64,000 nucleotides of DNA from Archangium lansingense (GTDB taxonomy: Bacteria > Myxococcota > Myxococcia > Myxococcales > Myxococcaceae): contig NZ_JAPNKA010000001.1 of assembly GCF_026626635.1 (NCBI RefSeq), forward strand, positions 868,001 through 932,000. The letters are read 5' to 3'. The first letter of the stretch is position 1. Each line of letters starts with the position of its first letter. A program made the translations under genes and the position numbers. Of this stretch, positions 47,401 to 55,149 are shown piece by piece. The notes beneath the pieces are model-generated. The model made no database searches and was not told the DNA's origin. It worked only from the letters and a program-made list of their open reading frames with translations.

Positions 47401-48600
47401 CCCGGTCGAGGTCCAGGAGCCGGCGGCTGGATCGAACAGCTCGGCGCTGGCCAGATGGCTGCTCGTGCCCAACCCACCCACGACGAGCACCTTGCCCGAG
47501 GGCAGCAGCGTCGCCGCGTGGAGGACACGGGCCTCGGAGAGCCCGGCGGTCGAGGCCCAGGCGCCGGTGGCCGGGTCATACAGCTCGGTGCTGACGAAGG
47601 TGCCGCTGGGCCCCTCTCCGCCCGCTACGAGCACCCTGCCCGAGGGGAGCAGCGTCGCCGTGGCGCCGAGGCGAGCCTGGAGGAGCGAGCCGGTGGAGGA
47701 CCAGGAGCCGGTGGCCGGGTCATACAGCTCGGCGCTGGCGAGACGGCCGCCCGGTCCCGAGCCACCCGCCACGAGCACCCTGCCCGAGGGAAGCAGCGTC
47801 ACCGTGTGGTCCTCACGGGCCTGGGAGAGCGAGCCGGTGGAGGACCAGGCGCCGGTGGCCGGGTCGTACAGCTCGGTGCTGGCGAGAGGGCCACCGGGGC
47901 CCGAGCCGCCCACCACGAGCACCTTGCCCGAGGGAAGCATCGTCACCGTGGAGGATTCGCGCGCCTGGAGGAGCGGACCGGTGGAGGACCAGGAGCCGGT
48001 GGCCGGGTCATACAGCTCGGCGCTGGCGAGAGAGCCACCGGGGCCCGAGCCGCCCACCACGAGCACTTTGCCCGAGGGCAGCAGCGTGGCCGGGTGGTTC
48101 CCTCGGGCCTGGGAGAGCGAGCCGGTGGAGGACCAGGAGCCGGTGGCCGGGTCATACAGCTCGGCGCTGGCGAGAGAGCCACCGGGGCCCGAGCCGCCCA
48201 CCACGAGCACCTTGCCCGAGGTCAGCAGCGTGGCCGAGTGGTTCCCGCGCGCCTGGGAGAGCGGGCCGGTGGAGGACCAGGAGCCGGTGGCCGGGTCATA
48301 CAGCTCGGCGCTGGCGAGAGAGCCACCGGGGCCCGAGCCGCCCACCACGAGCACCTTGCCCGAGGTCAGCGGTGTGACCGTGTGGCCACTCCTCGCCGCG
48401 GCCAGGGAGCCCGTCTTGCCCCAACCCACGCTGGCGGCGAGCGGCGAGGGCTGAGTGGCCACGGCTCCCGTGGCATCGCGAGGCGCGTGCTCCGAGCTGG
48501 CGTTGCAGGCGCCGAGCACGAGCACGAGTGCCGCCGTCAGTGTGGCCAGCAACCCCACGCCACGCCACGGCCGACTGTTCTTGGAAATGGTTTGATGCAT
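44464..48600 (-). CDS. Giant kelch/Ig-like surface lipoprotein with MYXO-CTERM
   Basis: The 1378-residue protein has a lipoprotein signal (LVLGAC, Cys32). About 13 kelch repeats follow (GKVLVVGGxG..SAELYDPATGSWSSTGSLxQAR, about 60-730), then an IPT-like region. Five Ig-like repeats with FECSLDGAAF and FRVRARDVAGN (about 840-1270), a further Ig-like domain (APANGATVEDNTPTFSGTA) and a C-terminal MYXO-CTERM (GGCGCAAGSGDG, hydrophobic stretch, RRRRLLD) complete it. It is likely exposed on the cell surface as an adhesin or scaffold. The ATG at 48600 follows GGGGGGAGAAG. Confidence 0.9.
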   Translation of the reverse strand: MHQTISKNSRPWRGVGLLATLTAALVLVLGACNASSEHAPRDATGAVATQPSPLAASVGWGKTGSLAAARSGHTVTPLTSGKVLVVGGSGPGGSLASAELYDPATGSWSSTGPLSQARGNHSATLLTSGKVLVVGGSGPGGSLASAELYDPATGSWSSTGSLSQARGNHPATLLPSGKVLVVGGSGPGGSLASAELYDPATGSWSSTGPLLQARESSTVTMLPSGKVLVVGGSGPGGPLASTELYDPATGAWSSTGSLSQAREDHTVTLLPSGRVLVAGGSGPGGRLASAELYDPATGSWSSTGSLLQARLGATATLLPSGRVLVAGGEGPSGTFVSTELYDPATGAWASTAGLSEARVLHAATLLPSGKVLVVGGLGTSSHLASAELFDPAAGSWTSTGSFLGRWGHTMTMLPSGQVLVAGGAGSSGYLTNAQVYDPVAGTWSSTGSLAQARFQHTATLLSSGRVLVVGGSSPSHQVSAEVYDPSSGTWTPTASLAQARDSHTATLLSSGQVLVVAGQDSKGRLSSTELYDPVAGTWSSAGALAAIRSSHTATLLPDGRVLVVGGYNGSSALASAEVYDPATGTWKATGSLAQARYSHTATLLPGGKVLVVGGYGSSRIATAELYDPVTGAWTATGSLFMGRYAHTATLLPNGKVLVASGAAGGEAVSELYDAATGSWTATVSSYQDRSSQSRYYHTATRLPSGKVLVAGGYSYLSNCDVYEDTDARPEWRPDIAGVSPGTSLMSGDVFTVNGSRLRGVPESDVPLLTLLDIERGRLFTLPSRDFSSTQVTASVPAVSPGQYLLSVIANGVTTSKVLSVVSDTVAPDTTIASAPSNPTNETTATFTFLANEAGVSFECRLDGAAFFTACTSPASYAQLAEGPHSFRVRARDAAGNLEASPASHTWTVDRTAPDTALTSAPANPSNQSTFTFSSEAGASFECSLDGAAFTPCTSPATYVQLAEGSHSFQVRARDVAGNVDATPAAHDWTVDQTAPDTALASAPANPSNQSTASFTFSSEAGASFECSLDGAAFTPCTSPATYVQLAEGSHSFQVRARDVAGNVDATPAAHDWTVDQTAPDTALTSAPASPSNQPTASFTFSSEASASFECSLDGAAFSACTSPATYAQLPEGPHSFRVRARDVAGNVDATPAAHDWTLDQIAPDTTLTSAPTNPSNQSTASFTFSSEAGASFECGLDGAAFTPCTSPATYAQLAEGSHSFQVRARDAVGNEDVSPASHTWLIDLTPPAAPVISAPANGATVEDNTPTFSGTAQPGSTVTLTVDGSVAGTTTADATGSWSFTPASALADGPHTVTATASDPGGTSAASPPASFTVDPPDNPGTPAGGCGCAAGSGDGSWLLAGLTLLAGAVSRRRRLLD
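44960..46060 (-). repeat. 252-bp tandem Ig-like repeats
   Basis: Near-identical units recur every 252 bp (for example the GTGGCGGGCGAGGTGCA block at about 45226, 45478 and 45730), one unit being slightly shorter. This indicates recent amplification. Confidence 0.85.
46450..48400 (-). repeat. About 150-bp tandem kelch repeats
   Basis: Kelch units repeat about every 144-153 bp. The four nearest the N terminus (47850-48400) are almost identical in DNA, which points to recent duplication or conversion. Confidence 0.85.
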
Positions 48601-48786
48601 CTTCTCCCCCCTCTTGTCTGGAATTGCGCAACACACCATTGACGTCCCGTATCGGGCTGTCTAGTGGAGCTTATTTCACGCGGAGTAGAGATGCAGCCGA
48701 CGAGCTGGAAAATGATGCACGCGATCCGTCCGCTCGCGACGCTCTCACTGTCCGTATCGCTCTGGTGCCACTGGGAGGGTGGCTTC

Positions 48787-49496
48787 ATGGCAGTATCCCG
48801 CGCCATGTCTCCGCCTCCCGATACGAAGAAGAAAGTGGACGTCTCCAAGCTGATGAAGAAGCCAGCCGCCCCAAGGGCAAACAGGCCAAGGCCCTGGACG
48901 CGGGTCTCCTGCTCGCCGCGGGGAGGGATACCGCTCCCTTCTTCGGTCCCGATGGCGGAGTGAGTGGCCGGGTCGGTCGCGTGCTGGCCCTGCGCGCGCT
49001 GGGTGCGAACCTGGAGACGTTGGACGAGGACAAGCGTGGCGTGCTGCACCTGGCGGCCATGGTGGACGACGCGGCGCTGGTGAAGGAGTTGCTCGCCCTG
49101 GGCTTGTCCGCGTTGGCCGTCGACGACGAGAAGGCCACGGCCCTGCACCTCGCCGCCGAGCATGGTGGCGTGGCCTCCATTCCCGTGTTGGTCCAGGGTG
49201 GGTTGCCGGTGGACACGCTCGACAAGGACGGCCGGACCGCGCTCTTCGATGCGCAGCGGCCCGACGTGGCCCAGGCGCTCCTCGACGCCGGCGCCAACCC
49301 CAATGCCGGCAAGGGGTGGACGCCGCTGCACCAGCAGGTGCGCTTCAAGGACCGGGGGCCGGTCATCGAGGTTCTGCTCGAGGCGGGGGCAGACGTCACC
49401 CGGAAGGATCTGGTGGGACATACACCCGCCGAAGAGGCCCTGGAGCACGAGAACCCCCACCTCGCCAAGCTCCTGGGTGCGAGGAGCCGCGCGTGA
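48787..49496 (+). pseudogene. Ankyrin-repeat protein gene with a one-base frameshift
   Basis: ATG at 48787 follows GGGAGGG and opens a frame with a natural start (MSPPPDTKKKVDVSKLMKK, then PAAP). At about 48865 the coding signal changes frame to KGKQAKALDAGLLLAAGRD and continues through ankyrin units (GVLHLAAMVDDAALVKELLA, TALHLAAEHGG, TPLHQQVRFKDRG) to 49496. One missing C in the GCCGCCCCAAGGG run would join them. Restored, it would be about 237 residues, a soluble protein-binding module. Sequencing error cannot be excluded. Confidence 0.8.
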
Positions 49497-49509
49497 CGGC
49501 CTCGCGCAC

Positions 49510-50367
49510 TCAGCCCGCGAGTGCCATGAGCCGCGCATCGAGCGCGACGATGTAGTCCCGGCCGAAGGCGCCGTTCTCCAGCGCATCGGCCAGGTGCGCC
49601 GGAAGGTTCTGCGTCACGTCGCGCGAGCACGACGCGGCCCCGAGCGCGATCGCCGCGACGGTGTCCACGTCTCCGCCGTACGCCACGCACGCGCGCAGGA
49701 TGTCCGCCAGCGTGTCGTGCGCGACCACCGCCGTGATGGCCGCGCGCACGCTCATCCAGCCCTTGGGCCCCACCTCTCCGAGCCAGGGCTGCGCCCACTG
49801 TCCGGGCACCTCGGACTCGAGGAACGGCCCGAGCTCCTCCTTGGGCCCGATGTCGTACGCGAAGTAGTGCGCCATCAGTGCCGCGGCCACGGCCGCGTTG
49901 ACGCCGTCCGTCGTGCGGTGTGTCACCTCGGCCTGCACCGTGCACCACTCGACGACCTGCGCTGTCGAAGGCAACACCCCGAGCGGTGGCGCGCGCATCG
50001 CCGCGCCGCTCTTGTCGCTGCTCGGGTCGATCCGCGCGAGAAACTCCTCGCCTGTTTGGACCTCCTCCAGAAACGCGTGGAACCGCTGGGCGTAGCCCTC
50101 GCGCGGGTCGCGCCGGAACGCCGCGACGAAGTGCCGCGCCAGGAGCGCTGGAGTCCACGACTCGCCAGAGAGCATCGCTTCTGCCACCGCGAGGCTCATC
50201 TGCGTGTCGTCCGTGTAGCTCCCGGGTACGAGGCGGTGCCTCGGATGCTGCACGTAGCGCGACAGGTCGTTGTCTCGGAGCACCCGCGAGGCGCTGACGT
50301 ACTCGAAGCCGGCACCGTAAGCGTCGCCAATGGCGAGTTCCAGTAGCATGAAGGCCAGATTATCCAA
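49510..50367 (-). CDS. ADP-ribosylglycohydrolase family protein
   Basis: The 285-residue protein of the ADP-ribosyl-glycohydrolase (DraG/ARH) family has ELAIGDAYGAGFEY, the metal-binding SYTDDTQMSLAVAEAM, and the C-terminal CVAYGGDVDTVAAIALG. The last motif usually reads GGDTDT, so one metal-side Thr is Val here. It likely removes ADP-ribose from a protein or small molecule in the cytoplasm. An internal ATG at 50349 is an alternative start. Neighbours give no partner transferase. Confidence 0.88.
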   Translation of the reverse strand: MDNLAFMLLELAIGDAYGAGFEYVSASRVLRDNDLSRYVQHPRHRLVPGSYTDDTQMSLAVAEAMLSGESWTPALLARHFVAAFRRDPREGYAQRFHAFLEEVQTGEEFLARIDPSSDKSGAAMRAPPLGVLPSTAQVVEWCTVQAEVTHRTTDGVNAAVAAALMAHYFAYDIGPKEELGPFLESEVPGQWAQPWLGEVGPKGWMSVRAAITAVVAHDTLADILRACVAYGGDVDTVAAIALGAASCSRDVTQNLPAHLADALENGAFGRDYIVALDARLMALAG

Positions 50368-50474
50368 GGCGTCAGGGCGGCGTACATCACCCGCCGTGGA
50401 CTGGCTGCCCTCGTCTCATGACGGTAGCGGAGGCGCTTGCATCGGTGGTCGGGTTGGGGCAACTGCCAGCGCCA

Positions 50475-51410
50475 ATGATCGTCCGAGAGCGTCCGAGCCT
50501 CCTGCGGCTCTTCTTCGTCCGTCGCGGCACCATCCTGCCGCGCGTCCTGCCGCAGGTGCTCGGCATCGCGGCGCTCTCCTTCGCGGTGGTGTGGGCGTCG
50601 CGGCGGAGCGCACTGCACCTGCCTCACGGGTCTCCCGCGCCGCTGTCGCTGCTCGCCATTGCCCTCTCCATCTTCCTCGGCTTCCGGAACAACGCCTGTT
50701 ACGACCGCTGGTGGGATGCGCGTAAGGTGTGGGGGGCGCTCCTCATCGAGGTGCGCTCGCTCGCGCGCGATGCCATCTCGCTGCTGGACGACGGTGGCGC
50801 GGAAGAGCCGACCGCTGGCCGGCTCGTGGCCCGGCGGCTGGTACACCGGAACATCGCCTTCGCCTACGCGCTCGTGGGCCACCTGCGGGGGCAGGACCTC
50901 GGGGAGGATATCTCGCGCTTCGTCGCGGAGCCGGAGCGGGGGCGCGTGCTGGCCAGCCGCAACCGGCCCGACGCGCTGCTGCGTGAGTCCGCCCTCGAAC
51001 TGGCCGCCTTCCGCCGCGACGGCAGGGTCTCCGACATCCCCTGGCAGGCCCTCAGCGCGCGCCTGCACGCGCTCTCGGGCGTGCTCGCCGCGTGCGAGCG
51101 CATCCGCTTCACGCCCTTGCCCTTCTCCTACACCATCCTGCTCCACCGCACGGCCTACCTGTTCTGTCTGCTGTTGCCCTTCGGCCTCGTGGACGTTCTG
51201 GGCTGGATGACTCCGGTCCTGGCGGCGGCCGTCGCCTATACCTTCTTCGGACTCGATGCGCTCGGTGACGAGCTGGAGGACCCCTTCGGGGAGGCGCCCA
51301 ACGATTTGCCGCTCATGGCGCTCGCGCGCACCGCGGAGATCGGCCTGCTGGAGGCGCTCGGCGAGCCACTTCCGGAGCCGCTGCGCCCGCACGACTTCAT
51401 CCTGCGCTGA
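50475..51410 (+). CDS. Bestrophin-family ion channel (UPF0187)
   Basis: The 311-residue membrane protein starts MIVRERPSLLRLFFVRRG, the typical start of bacterial bestrophins. It has FLGFRNNACYDRWWDARKVWG and the later hydrophobic segments LPFSYTILLHRTAYLFCLLLP and GWMTPVLAAAVAYTFFGLD, ending near DPFGEAPNDLPL. It should form a pentameric anion or cation channel in the inner membrane. A start at 50418 (19 residues longer) is possible. Its 3' end is convergent with the remnant ligase end at 51397. Confidence 0.88.
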   Translation: MIVRERPSLLRLFFVRRGTILPRVLPQVLGIAALSFAVVWASRRSALHLPHGSPAPLSLLAIALSIFLGFRNNACYDRWWDARKVWGALLIEVRSLARDAISLLDDGGAEEPTAGRLVARRLVHRNIAFAYALVGHLRGQDLGEDISRFVAEPERGRVLASRNRPDALLRESALELAAFRRDGRVSDIPWQALSARLHALSGVLAACERIRFTPLPFSYTILLHRTAYLFCLLLPFGLVDVLGWMTPVLAAAVAYTFFGLDALGDELEDPFGEAPNDLPLMALARTAEIGLLEALGEPLPEPLRPHDFILR

Positions 51411-51425
51411 CGAAGGGGGGCTGGA

Positions 51426-51458
51426 CCCGCGAGCCTTCGTACCAGGTGCCCTCCGGCT
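51426..51458. repeat. 33-bp direct repeat, displaced 3' end of the ATP-grasp ligase (copy 1)
   Basis: Identical over 33 bases to 53766-53798 and encodes EPEGTWYEGSR on the minus strand. From here the frame continues to VQPPFVSAG and a stop at 51397, overlapping the bestrophin end by 14 bp. This is probably the original end of the ligase gene. Confidence 0.92.
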
Positions 51459-51461
51459 GGC

Positions 51462-51932
51462 TTAGACCTCCTCATCCGGCAGGAGCGCGAGCAGCAACTC
51501 GTCGTCGGGACCGAGCGGGCGCCAGCCGGGCGGCGGTGGTGTTTCGAATAGCGCATCGCTGGCGCGATCGACGCGCTCCTGATGGGTTTCTGGGGTGTAG
51601 GCAAACCAGCGGCCGAGTGCCTCGGCAACCTTGAAACGGTTGTTGTCGTCCATCACTGTCGGCCAACCGTCGGGGACGCTCTGGGGCCACAGGCGCGTGA
51701 AGATGTCGCGCACAAAGCGTGTGACCTGCTTGCGTCGCTCCGCCTCGGCGAGCAGCCCGCGCAACACCTGCACTCCCGCGACATCGTCCTTGCCCAGTTC
51801 CTTGGCCAGAGCCACCAGCGAGGCGGTAGGGCGCGCTTCGGCAAAGGCGGTGAGCGAATCGTAACCCCGCTCACGGACACGCTCGTACAGGCGTGTCACC
51901 CAGTTGCCCTGAAAAGGATGTCCGTCGCTCAT
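51462..51932 (-). CDS. Putative immunity protein of DUF2380 toxin 2
   Basis: The 156-residue helical protein begins MSDGHPFQGNWVTRLYERV, exactly the length of the paralogue at 39824-40294. The start overlaps the toxin stop by ATGA coupling. Differences from the paralogue cluster in the middle (PTASLVALAKEL against PTVPLHLLAKEL) and the second half, which might set toxin specificity. No enzyme motif is visible. Confidence 0.75.
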   Translation of the reverse strand: MSDGHPFQGNWVTRLYERVRERGYDSLTAFAEARPTASLVALAKELGKDDVAGVQVLRGLLAEAERRKQVTRFVRDIFTRLWPQSVPDGWPTVMDDNNRFKVAEALGRWFAYTPETHQERVDRASDALFETPPPPGWRPLGPDDELLLALLPDEEV

Positions 51933-53419
51933 GGCCCACTCCACGGGATGAAATTCATCGGGAGGTTGTAGTCCTCCATGGCCTTCGCGACTGTTCCCAG
52001 GATCTGGCCTGGCGTCAACATCCGGCCTGCCCTGGCCTCGGCTTTCTGCAACGCCTCCATGATCATCCGATTCCATTCGCCGGGCCAGGTGCGGCCCAGC
52101 TTCCAGTCGCCTCCGCCGTGAATGGCCTCGTGGTGCGCCTGCTCCATCTCCACGCAGAACTGGTCGATGTCCATCTCGCCGGTGAAGCCGCGCTTCTCGA
52201 ACCACTCGCGGAACTCTTTCGGCATGACGTGGTGCCGCGGTGGCGCGGCCATGCCGGCTCCCGCTCTGCCCGTCACGTGCATGGCCCCTACCTCGGGCCC
52301 ATCTCCCAGCGCCTCGCGCACGCCCCGCGGCAGGACGCCGTGCTCCTGCGCCAACATCACCTGGCCCGCCTGAATCCGCACGGCGGCGCCGATGACGGGC
52401 AGGGAGAGGACGCCCGCGCGTACCAACTGGCGTACTCTCTCCACCCACTCGGCGGAGACGACAATCCGCGTGCCCATCATCACGCCGTCGCCGCCTACCG
52501 CCAGGCCGATGCCGACCAGGGCAGGAGCCGGCGGAGGCACCGAGGGCAGCGAGAACCTCATCGTCGAGAGCAGGGTTACAGTCTCGATGGCTTCCTTGAG
52601 CACCAGCACCTTCTGGAGGTTTTCCGCCCCCACGCGCATTCTCTCCACGGTGGCCGTGAATTCGCTCGTGAGGTGGCCCACCAGCGGGGGCACGTCTTGC
52701 GCCGCGGCCTCCACCTGTCCGTGCTCCCGGGAGGAGAGCGCCCTCATGGCGGGTTCGAGCATCTCCTGCATGCGCCGCATGTCCGCGAAAAGTGTCTCCA
52801 CGGGGTAGAGGTGTTGTCTGAGCGTGACGTCCGCGAAGTGGAGGAAGTCGAGCCAGACGGCGAGCAGGAGTGAGCCCACCATGGTGGCTTCCAGTCGTGG
52901 GCCGGCCACGCGCAGCAGGGCGAGCTGCATGTCCGGGTCCTCCACCTCCGACGCGGCGTTGGCCAGCCGGGTGGCGGCTGCGAGCTGGGCGTCAATCCAC
53001 CGCAGTTGCTCGGCGCCATAGTCGGTGTAGCGGAGGAAGACACCGTTTCCGCTGGCGAGGCCCCTGCCACTGGAATTGAGCCGGACGAGCTCGCCGGAGA
53101 TGCGGCGGGTGGAACCGGACACTTCGCGAATGGCACCACGAAACGCCAACTGGGCCGCGAGGGCCCGCTGCCGTGCCTCCCATTCCGCGCTGTCCGGGCC
53201 CGCGGCTGTCACCTCCGCACGGGAGGCCCGGCGCCGGTGCAACCGCTCCGGCGCCTCGGATTCAGGCGTTGAGACGAGGAGGCGGCGAGACTCGGCGCCC
53301 GGCGTGTAGCGCAGGCCCGGTCCCATGCCGGGCGGTGGCGTCAGTGACGCGCAGCCGGTGGACAGCAGCGCCAGGGCGAGCAGAAGGCCCACCCACCGCC
53401 AGGGCAAGTCAGCGCGCAT
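51929..53419 (-). CDS. DUF2380 (TIGR02269) lipoprotein, SitA-type toxin 2
   Basis: The 496-residue paralogue of the protein at 40291-41832 has lipobox LSTGC (Cys23), a shorter Pro-rich spacer, the same helical middle and Gly-rich hydrophobic segment, and the C-terminal HHVMPKEF..AHHEAIHGGGDW..GEWNRMIM core. The ATG at 53419 was chosen because it gives the lipoprotein signal and overlaps the upstream fragment stop just as in cassette 1. Likely delivered between kin cells by outer-membrane exchange if it behaves as a SitA toxin (inference). Confidence 0.82.
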   Translation of the reverse strand: MRADLPWRWVGLLLALALLSTGCASLTPPPGMGPGLRYTPGAESRRLLVSTPESEAPERLHRRRASRAEVTAAGPDSAEWEARQRALAAQLAFRGAIREVSGSTRRISGELVRLNSSGRGLASGNGVFLRYTDYGAEQLRWIDAQLAAATRLANAASEVEDPDMQLALLRVAGPRLEATMVGSLLLAVWLDFLHFADVTLRQHLYPVETLFADMRRMQEMLEPAMRALSSREHGQVEAAAQDVPPLVGHLTSEFTATVERMRVGAENLQKVLVLKEAIETVTLLSTMRFSLPSVPPPAPALVGIGLAVGGDGVMMGTRIVVSAEWVERVRQLVRAGVLSLPVIGAAVRIQAGQVMLAQEHGVLPRGVREALGDGPEVGAMHVTGRAGAGMAAPPRHHVMPKEFREWFEKRGFTGEMDIDQFCVEMEQAHHEAIHGGGDWKLGRTWPGEWNRMIMEALQKAEARAGRMLTPGQILGTVAKAMEDYNLPMNFIPWSGP

Positions 53420-53582
53420 TGTCCACCCCCAGGCCCACGGAGGCGAAGGACTCTGGCCGCACCGCGCCCATGCCAATCGAAAACAGCAGCGTGCCGGTGA
53501 GGAATGCACTTGCCAGGTGGTAGTCCAGGTTGGTGCGGTTGGAGTAGCGAGGCTGTCCCAGCCCACGCGGCGTGGACGTCAT
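53409..53582 (-). pseudogene. Truncated upstream gene of toxin cassette 2
   Basis: Fifty-seven codons from an ATG at 53582 end in SVGLGVDNAR, the same ending as the fragment before toxin 1, and the stop overlaps the toxin start. The piece has a beta-strand pattern (NRTNLDYHLASAFLTGTLLF). An in-frame TAG lies ten codons upstream of the ATG. It appears to be the tail of a larger outer-membrane-type protein, though a small intact gene cannot be ruled out. Confidence 0.6.
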
Positions 53583-53603
53583 CAGCGCCTCCGATGGATG
53601 ACG

Positions 53604-53635
53604 CCGATTCTATCGGGAGGCCCTGACAAAATCGG
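53604..53635. repeat. 32-bp imperfect palindrome
   Basis: CCGATTCTATCGGG is paired with CCCTGACAAAATCGG around AGG. It lies between the toxin 2 upstream fragment and the ligase gene, close to the cassette edge. The 53583-53733 gap holds no gene. It may be a terminator or a trace of a mobile-element end. Confidence 0.5.
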
Positions 53636-53733
53636 ACGACTGCCACCCCCGTGTGCTTCTGCTGATGCAGTGCACGCACGAGGCGTCTGCCCCAGATGGG
53701 CGAGCGGCGATGCTCCTCCCTGACAGGACTGGC

Positions 53734-54864
53734 TTAGTGGCACCTGGGACTTGCAGGGCTCTCGGCCCGCGAGCCTTCGTACCAGGTGCCCTCCGGCTCG
53801 GCGACGTGACGCTCGAAGCTTGTCCGGAGCCGCTGGAGGGCGGCGTCCTTTACCTCGGAGTAACGCAGCGTGACTCGGTCCAGAGACCAGTCGAAGTCCA
53901 CGCTCCCCTGGAGGAGAAACTCCGTGAACGCATCCAGGAGCGGCAGGCCCGTGGCATCCTCGACGAAGAGGAACTGGCCCGCCTGATTGACCTCGAGGAA
54001 GACGTAGCGGCCGTCCGGGCGGACGATGAAGTCGAAGCAGCCAAACACGATGTCCAGCTTCCTCATCAGCTCGAAACACTGGGTGGCGATTTCGGCGGGC
54101 AGCTCGAAGGGCTCCATCCGCAGCTCCTCCTGTGCCCTGCGCCAGTCGAGCCTTCCGCCTTGCGTCTCCTGCGAATGCAGTCGGGCCGTGAATGCGCGCC
54201 GGCCCATCATGGTGACGCGCAGCTCGTAGGCCTTGGGCACTCGTACCTGGTAGATGCCGGGCACCGCCTGGAGCAACTCATCCGCGACGAGCTGCTCCTC
54301 GGTGAGCGCACTGGTGAAGGGCATGTAATAGCGCTCGTCGTCCCTCCAGGCCGTCATGTTGAGCGGCTTGTAGATGACCTGTCCGGGGTGCTCGCGCAGG
54401 AAGGTGCGGATCTCCTTCGGATCGTTGGTGTAGAGGGTGTCGGGTACCTCCAGCCCTACGTCGAGCGCCGCCTGGTGCTGCCGGAGCTTGCTCGTCCGGG
54501 TGATGGCGTGCTGCGGGTTCACCCAGAAGGCCCGTGGCGCCAGCGTGTCGAAGAGCGCGCGGCGGAAGGTCTCGCACCCCATCTCCACGAATGGGAGATC
54601 CGCGGGATGCAGCGGCAGCCCGTCCAGGACGAACGTGGGCCTGCGGTTCCACACCGTGTCGATGGACTGCTCGGACACGTCGAGCTCCAGCCCTCTCAGC
54701 CGGACCGAGCGCCGTTTCCCCACGAAGGAGACGGTCTCGGTGGCGCGCGAGGGAAAGTCGGACGTGTGCCAGAGGATGGCCTCCGCCCCCCTGCGAGTGA
54801 GGGCCTCGGTGACGGCGGCGGCGTGAAGGTCATTGGGCTGGGAGAGGATGAGGACGGTCTTCAT
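53734..54864 (-). CDS. ATP-grasp peptide ligase (graspetide maturase, MvdD-like)
   Basis: The 376-residue protein has the N-terminal region typical of MvdD-type ribosomal peptide maturases (MKTVLILSQPNDLHAAAV, VWNRRPTF, NPQHAITRTSKLRQHQAA). ATP-grasp motifs follow (VIYKPLNM, AYELRVTMMGRRAFTARL, and CFDFIVRPDGRYVFLEVNQAGQF, read as two adjacent parts). Such enzymes make ester or amide crosslinks between Ser/Thr/Lys and Asp/Glu side chains of a precursor peptide. A candidate precursor lies 87 bp upstream. The last 11 residues (AESPASPRCH end) appear to derive from the toxin cassette inserted in its 3' end. Confidence 0.88.
   Translation of the reverse strand: MKTVLILSQPNDLHAAAVTEALTRRGAEAILWHTSDFPSRATETVSFVGKRRSVRLRGLELDVSEQSIDTVWNRRPTFVLDGLPLHPADLPFVEMGCETFRRALFDTLAPRAFWVNPQHAITRTSKLRQHQAALDVGLEVPDTLYTNDPKEIRTFLREHPGQVIYKPLNMTAWRDDERYYMPFTSALTEEQLVADELLQAVPGIYQVRVPKAYELRVTMMGRRAFTARLHSQETQGGRLDWRRAQEELRMEPFELPAEIATQCFELMRKLDIVFGCFDFIVRPDGRYVFLEVNQAGQFLFVEDATGLPLLDAFTEFLLQGSVDFDWSLDRVTLRYSEVKDAALQRLRTSFERHVAEPEGTWYEGSRAESPASPRCH
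53766..53798. repeat. 33-bp direct repeat, ATP-grasp ligase 3' end (copy 2)
   Basis: Identical to 51426-51458 and lies within the ligase gene, 32 bp before its present stop. The two copies bracket toxin cassette 2. Confidence 0.92.
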
Positions 54865-54951
54865 CGGTGTAGGAGGGGGCTCGTGTGGCGCGCGGCCGGA
54901 CGGAGCGGCCCATCCGGTCGCGCGGTGTTCGGAGGGAGCAGGTGGCGGCAC

Positions 54952-55149
54952 TCAGTCGCCGTCCGACTGGCCCGGCCGGCCTCCCGTGAAATCCAGGTTG
55001 CCGTTGTCCTGGACAGTCCTGGTCCCGGTCGCAGCCGCGATCTGGATGCCATGGCCTCCTCGGACCAGACCGAGCTCCTCGGCGAGCACCCGCCCGAGCA
55101 CGCGGCCCGGTAGCTCCTGCACGGCAACCTTCTTCTCCGACTTCTTCAT
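54952..55149 (-). CDS. Candidate graspetide precursor peptide
   Basis: The 65-residue peptide starts MKKSEKKVAVQELPGRVLGR. Its helical leader ends AEELGLVRGG, and the short C-terminal core is rich in Thr, Asp, Asn and Gly (GTRTVQDNGNLDFTGG, end GQSDGD). The leader plus acid- and Thr-containing core directly upstream of an MvdD-like ligase fits a graspetide (omega-ester/amide peptide). The core lacks the classical microviridin TxRxPSD motif, so it would be another class. The ATG at 55149 is favoured over one 12 codons upstream by the lysine-rich start of a leader. Confidence 0.72.
   Translation of the reverse strand: MKKSEKKVAVQELPGRVLGRVLAEELGLVRGGHGIQIAAATGTRTVQDNGNLDFTGGRPGQSDGD

Noticed and set aside
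54952..55149. Classical microviridin precursor
   Set aside because: The core has no TxRxPSDxDE-like motif; only the leader type and the neighbouring ligase support a graspetide.
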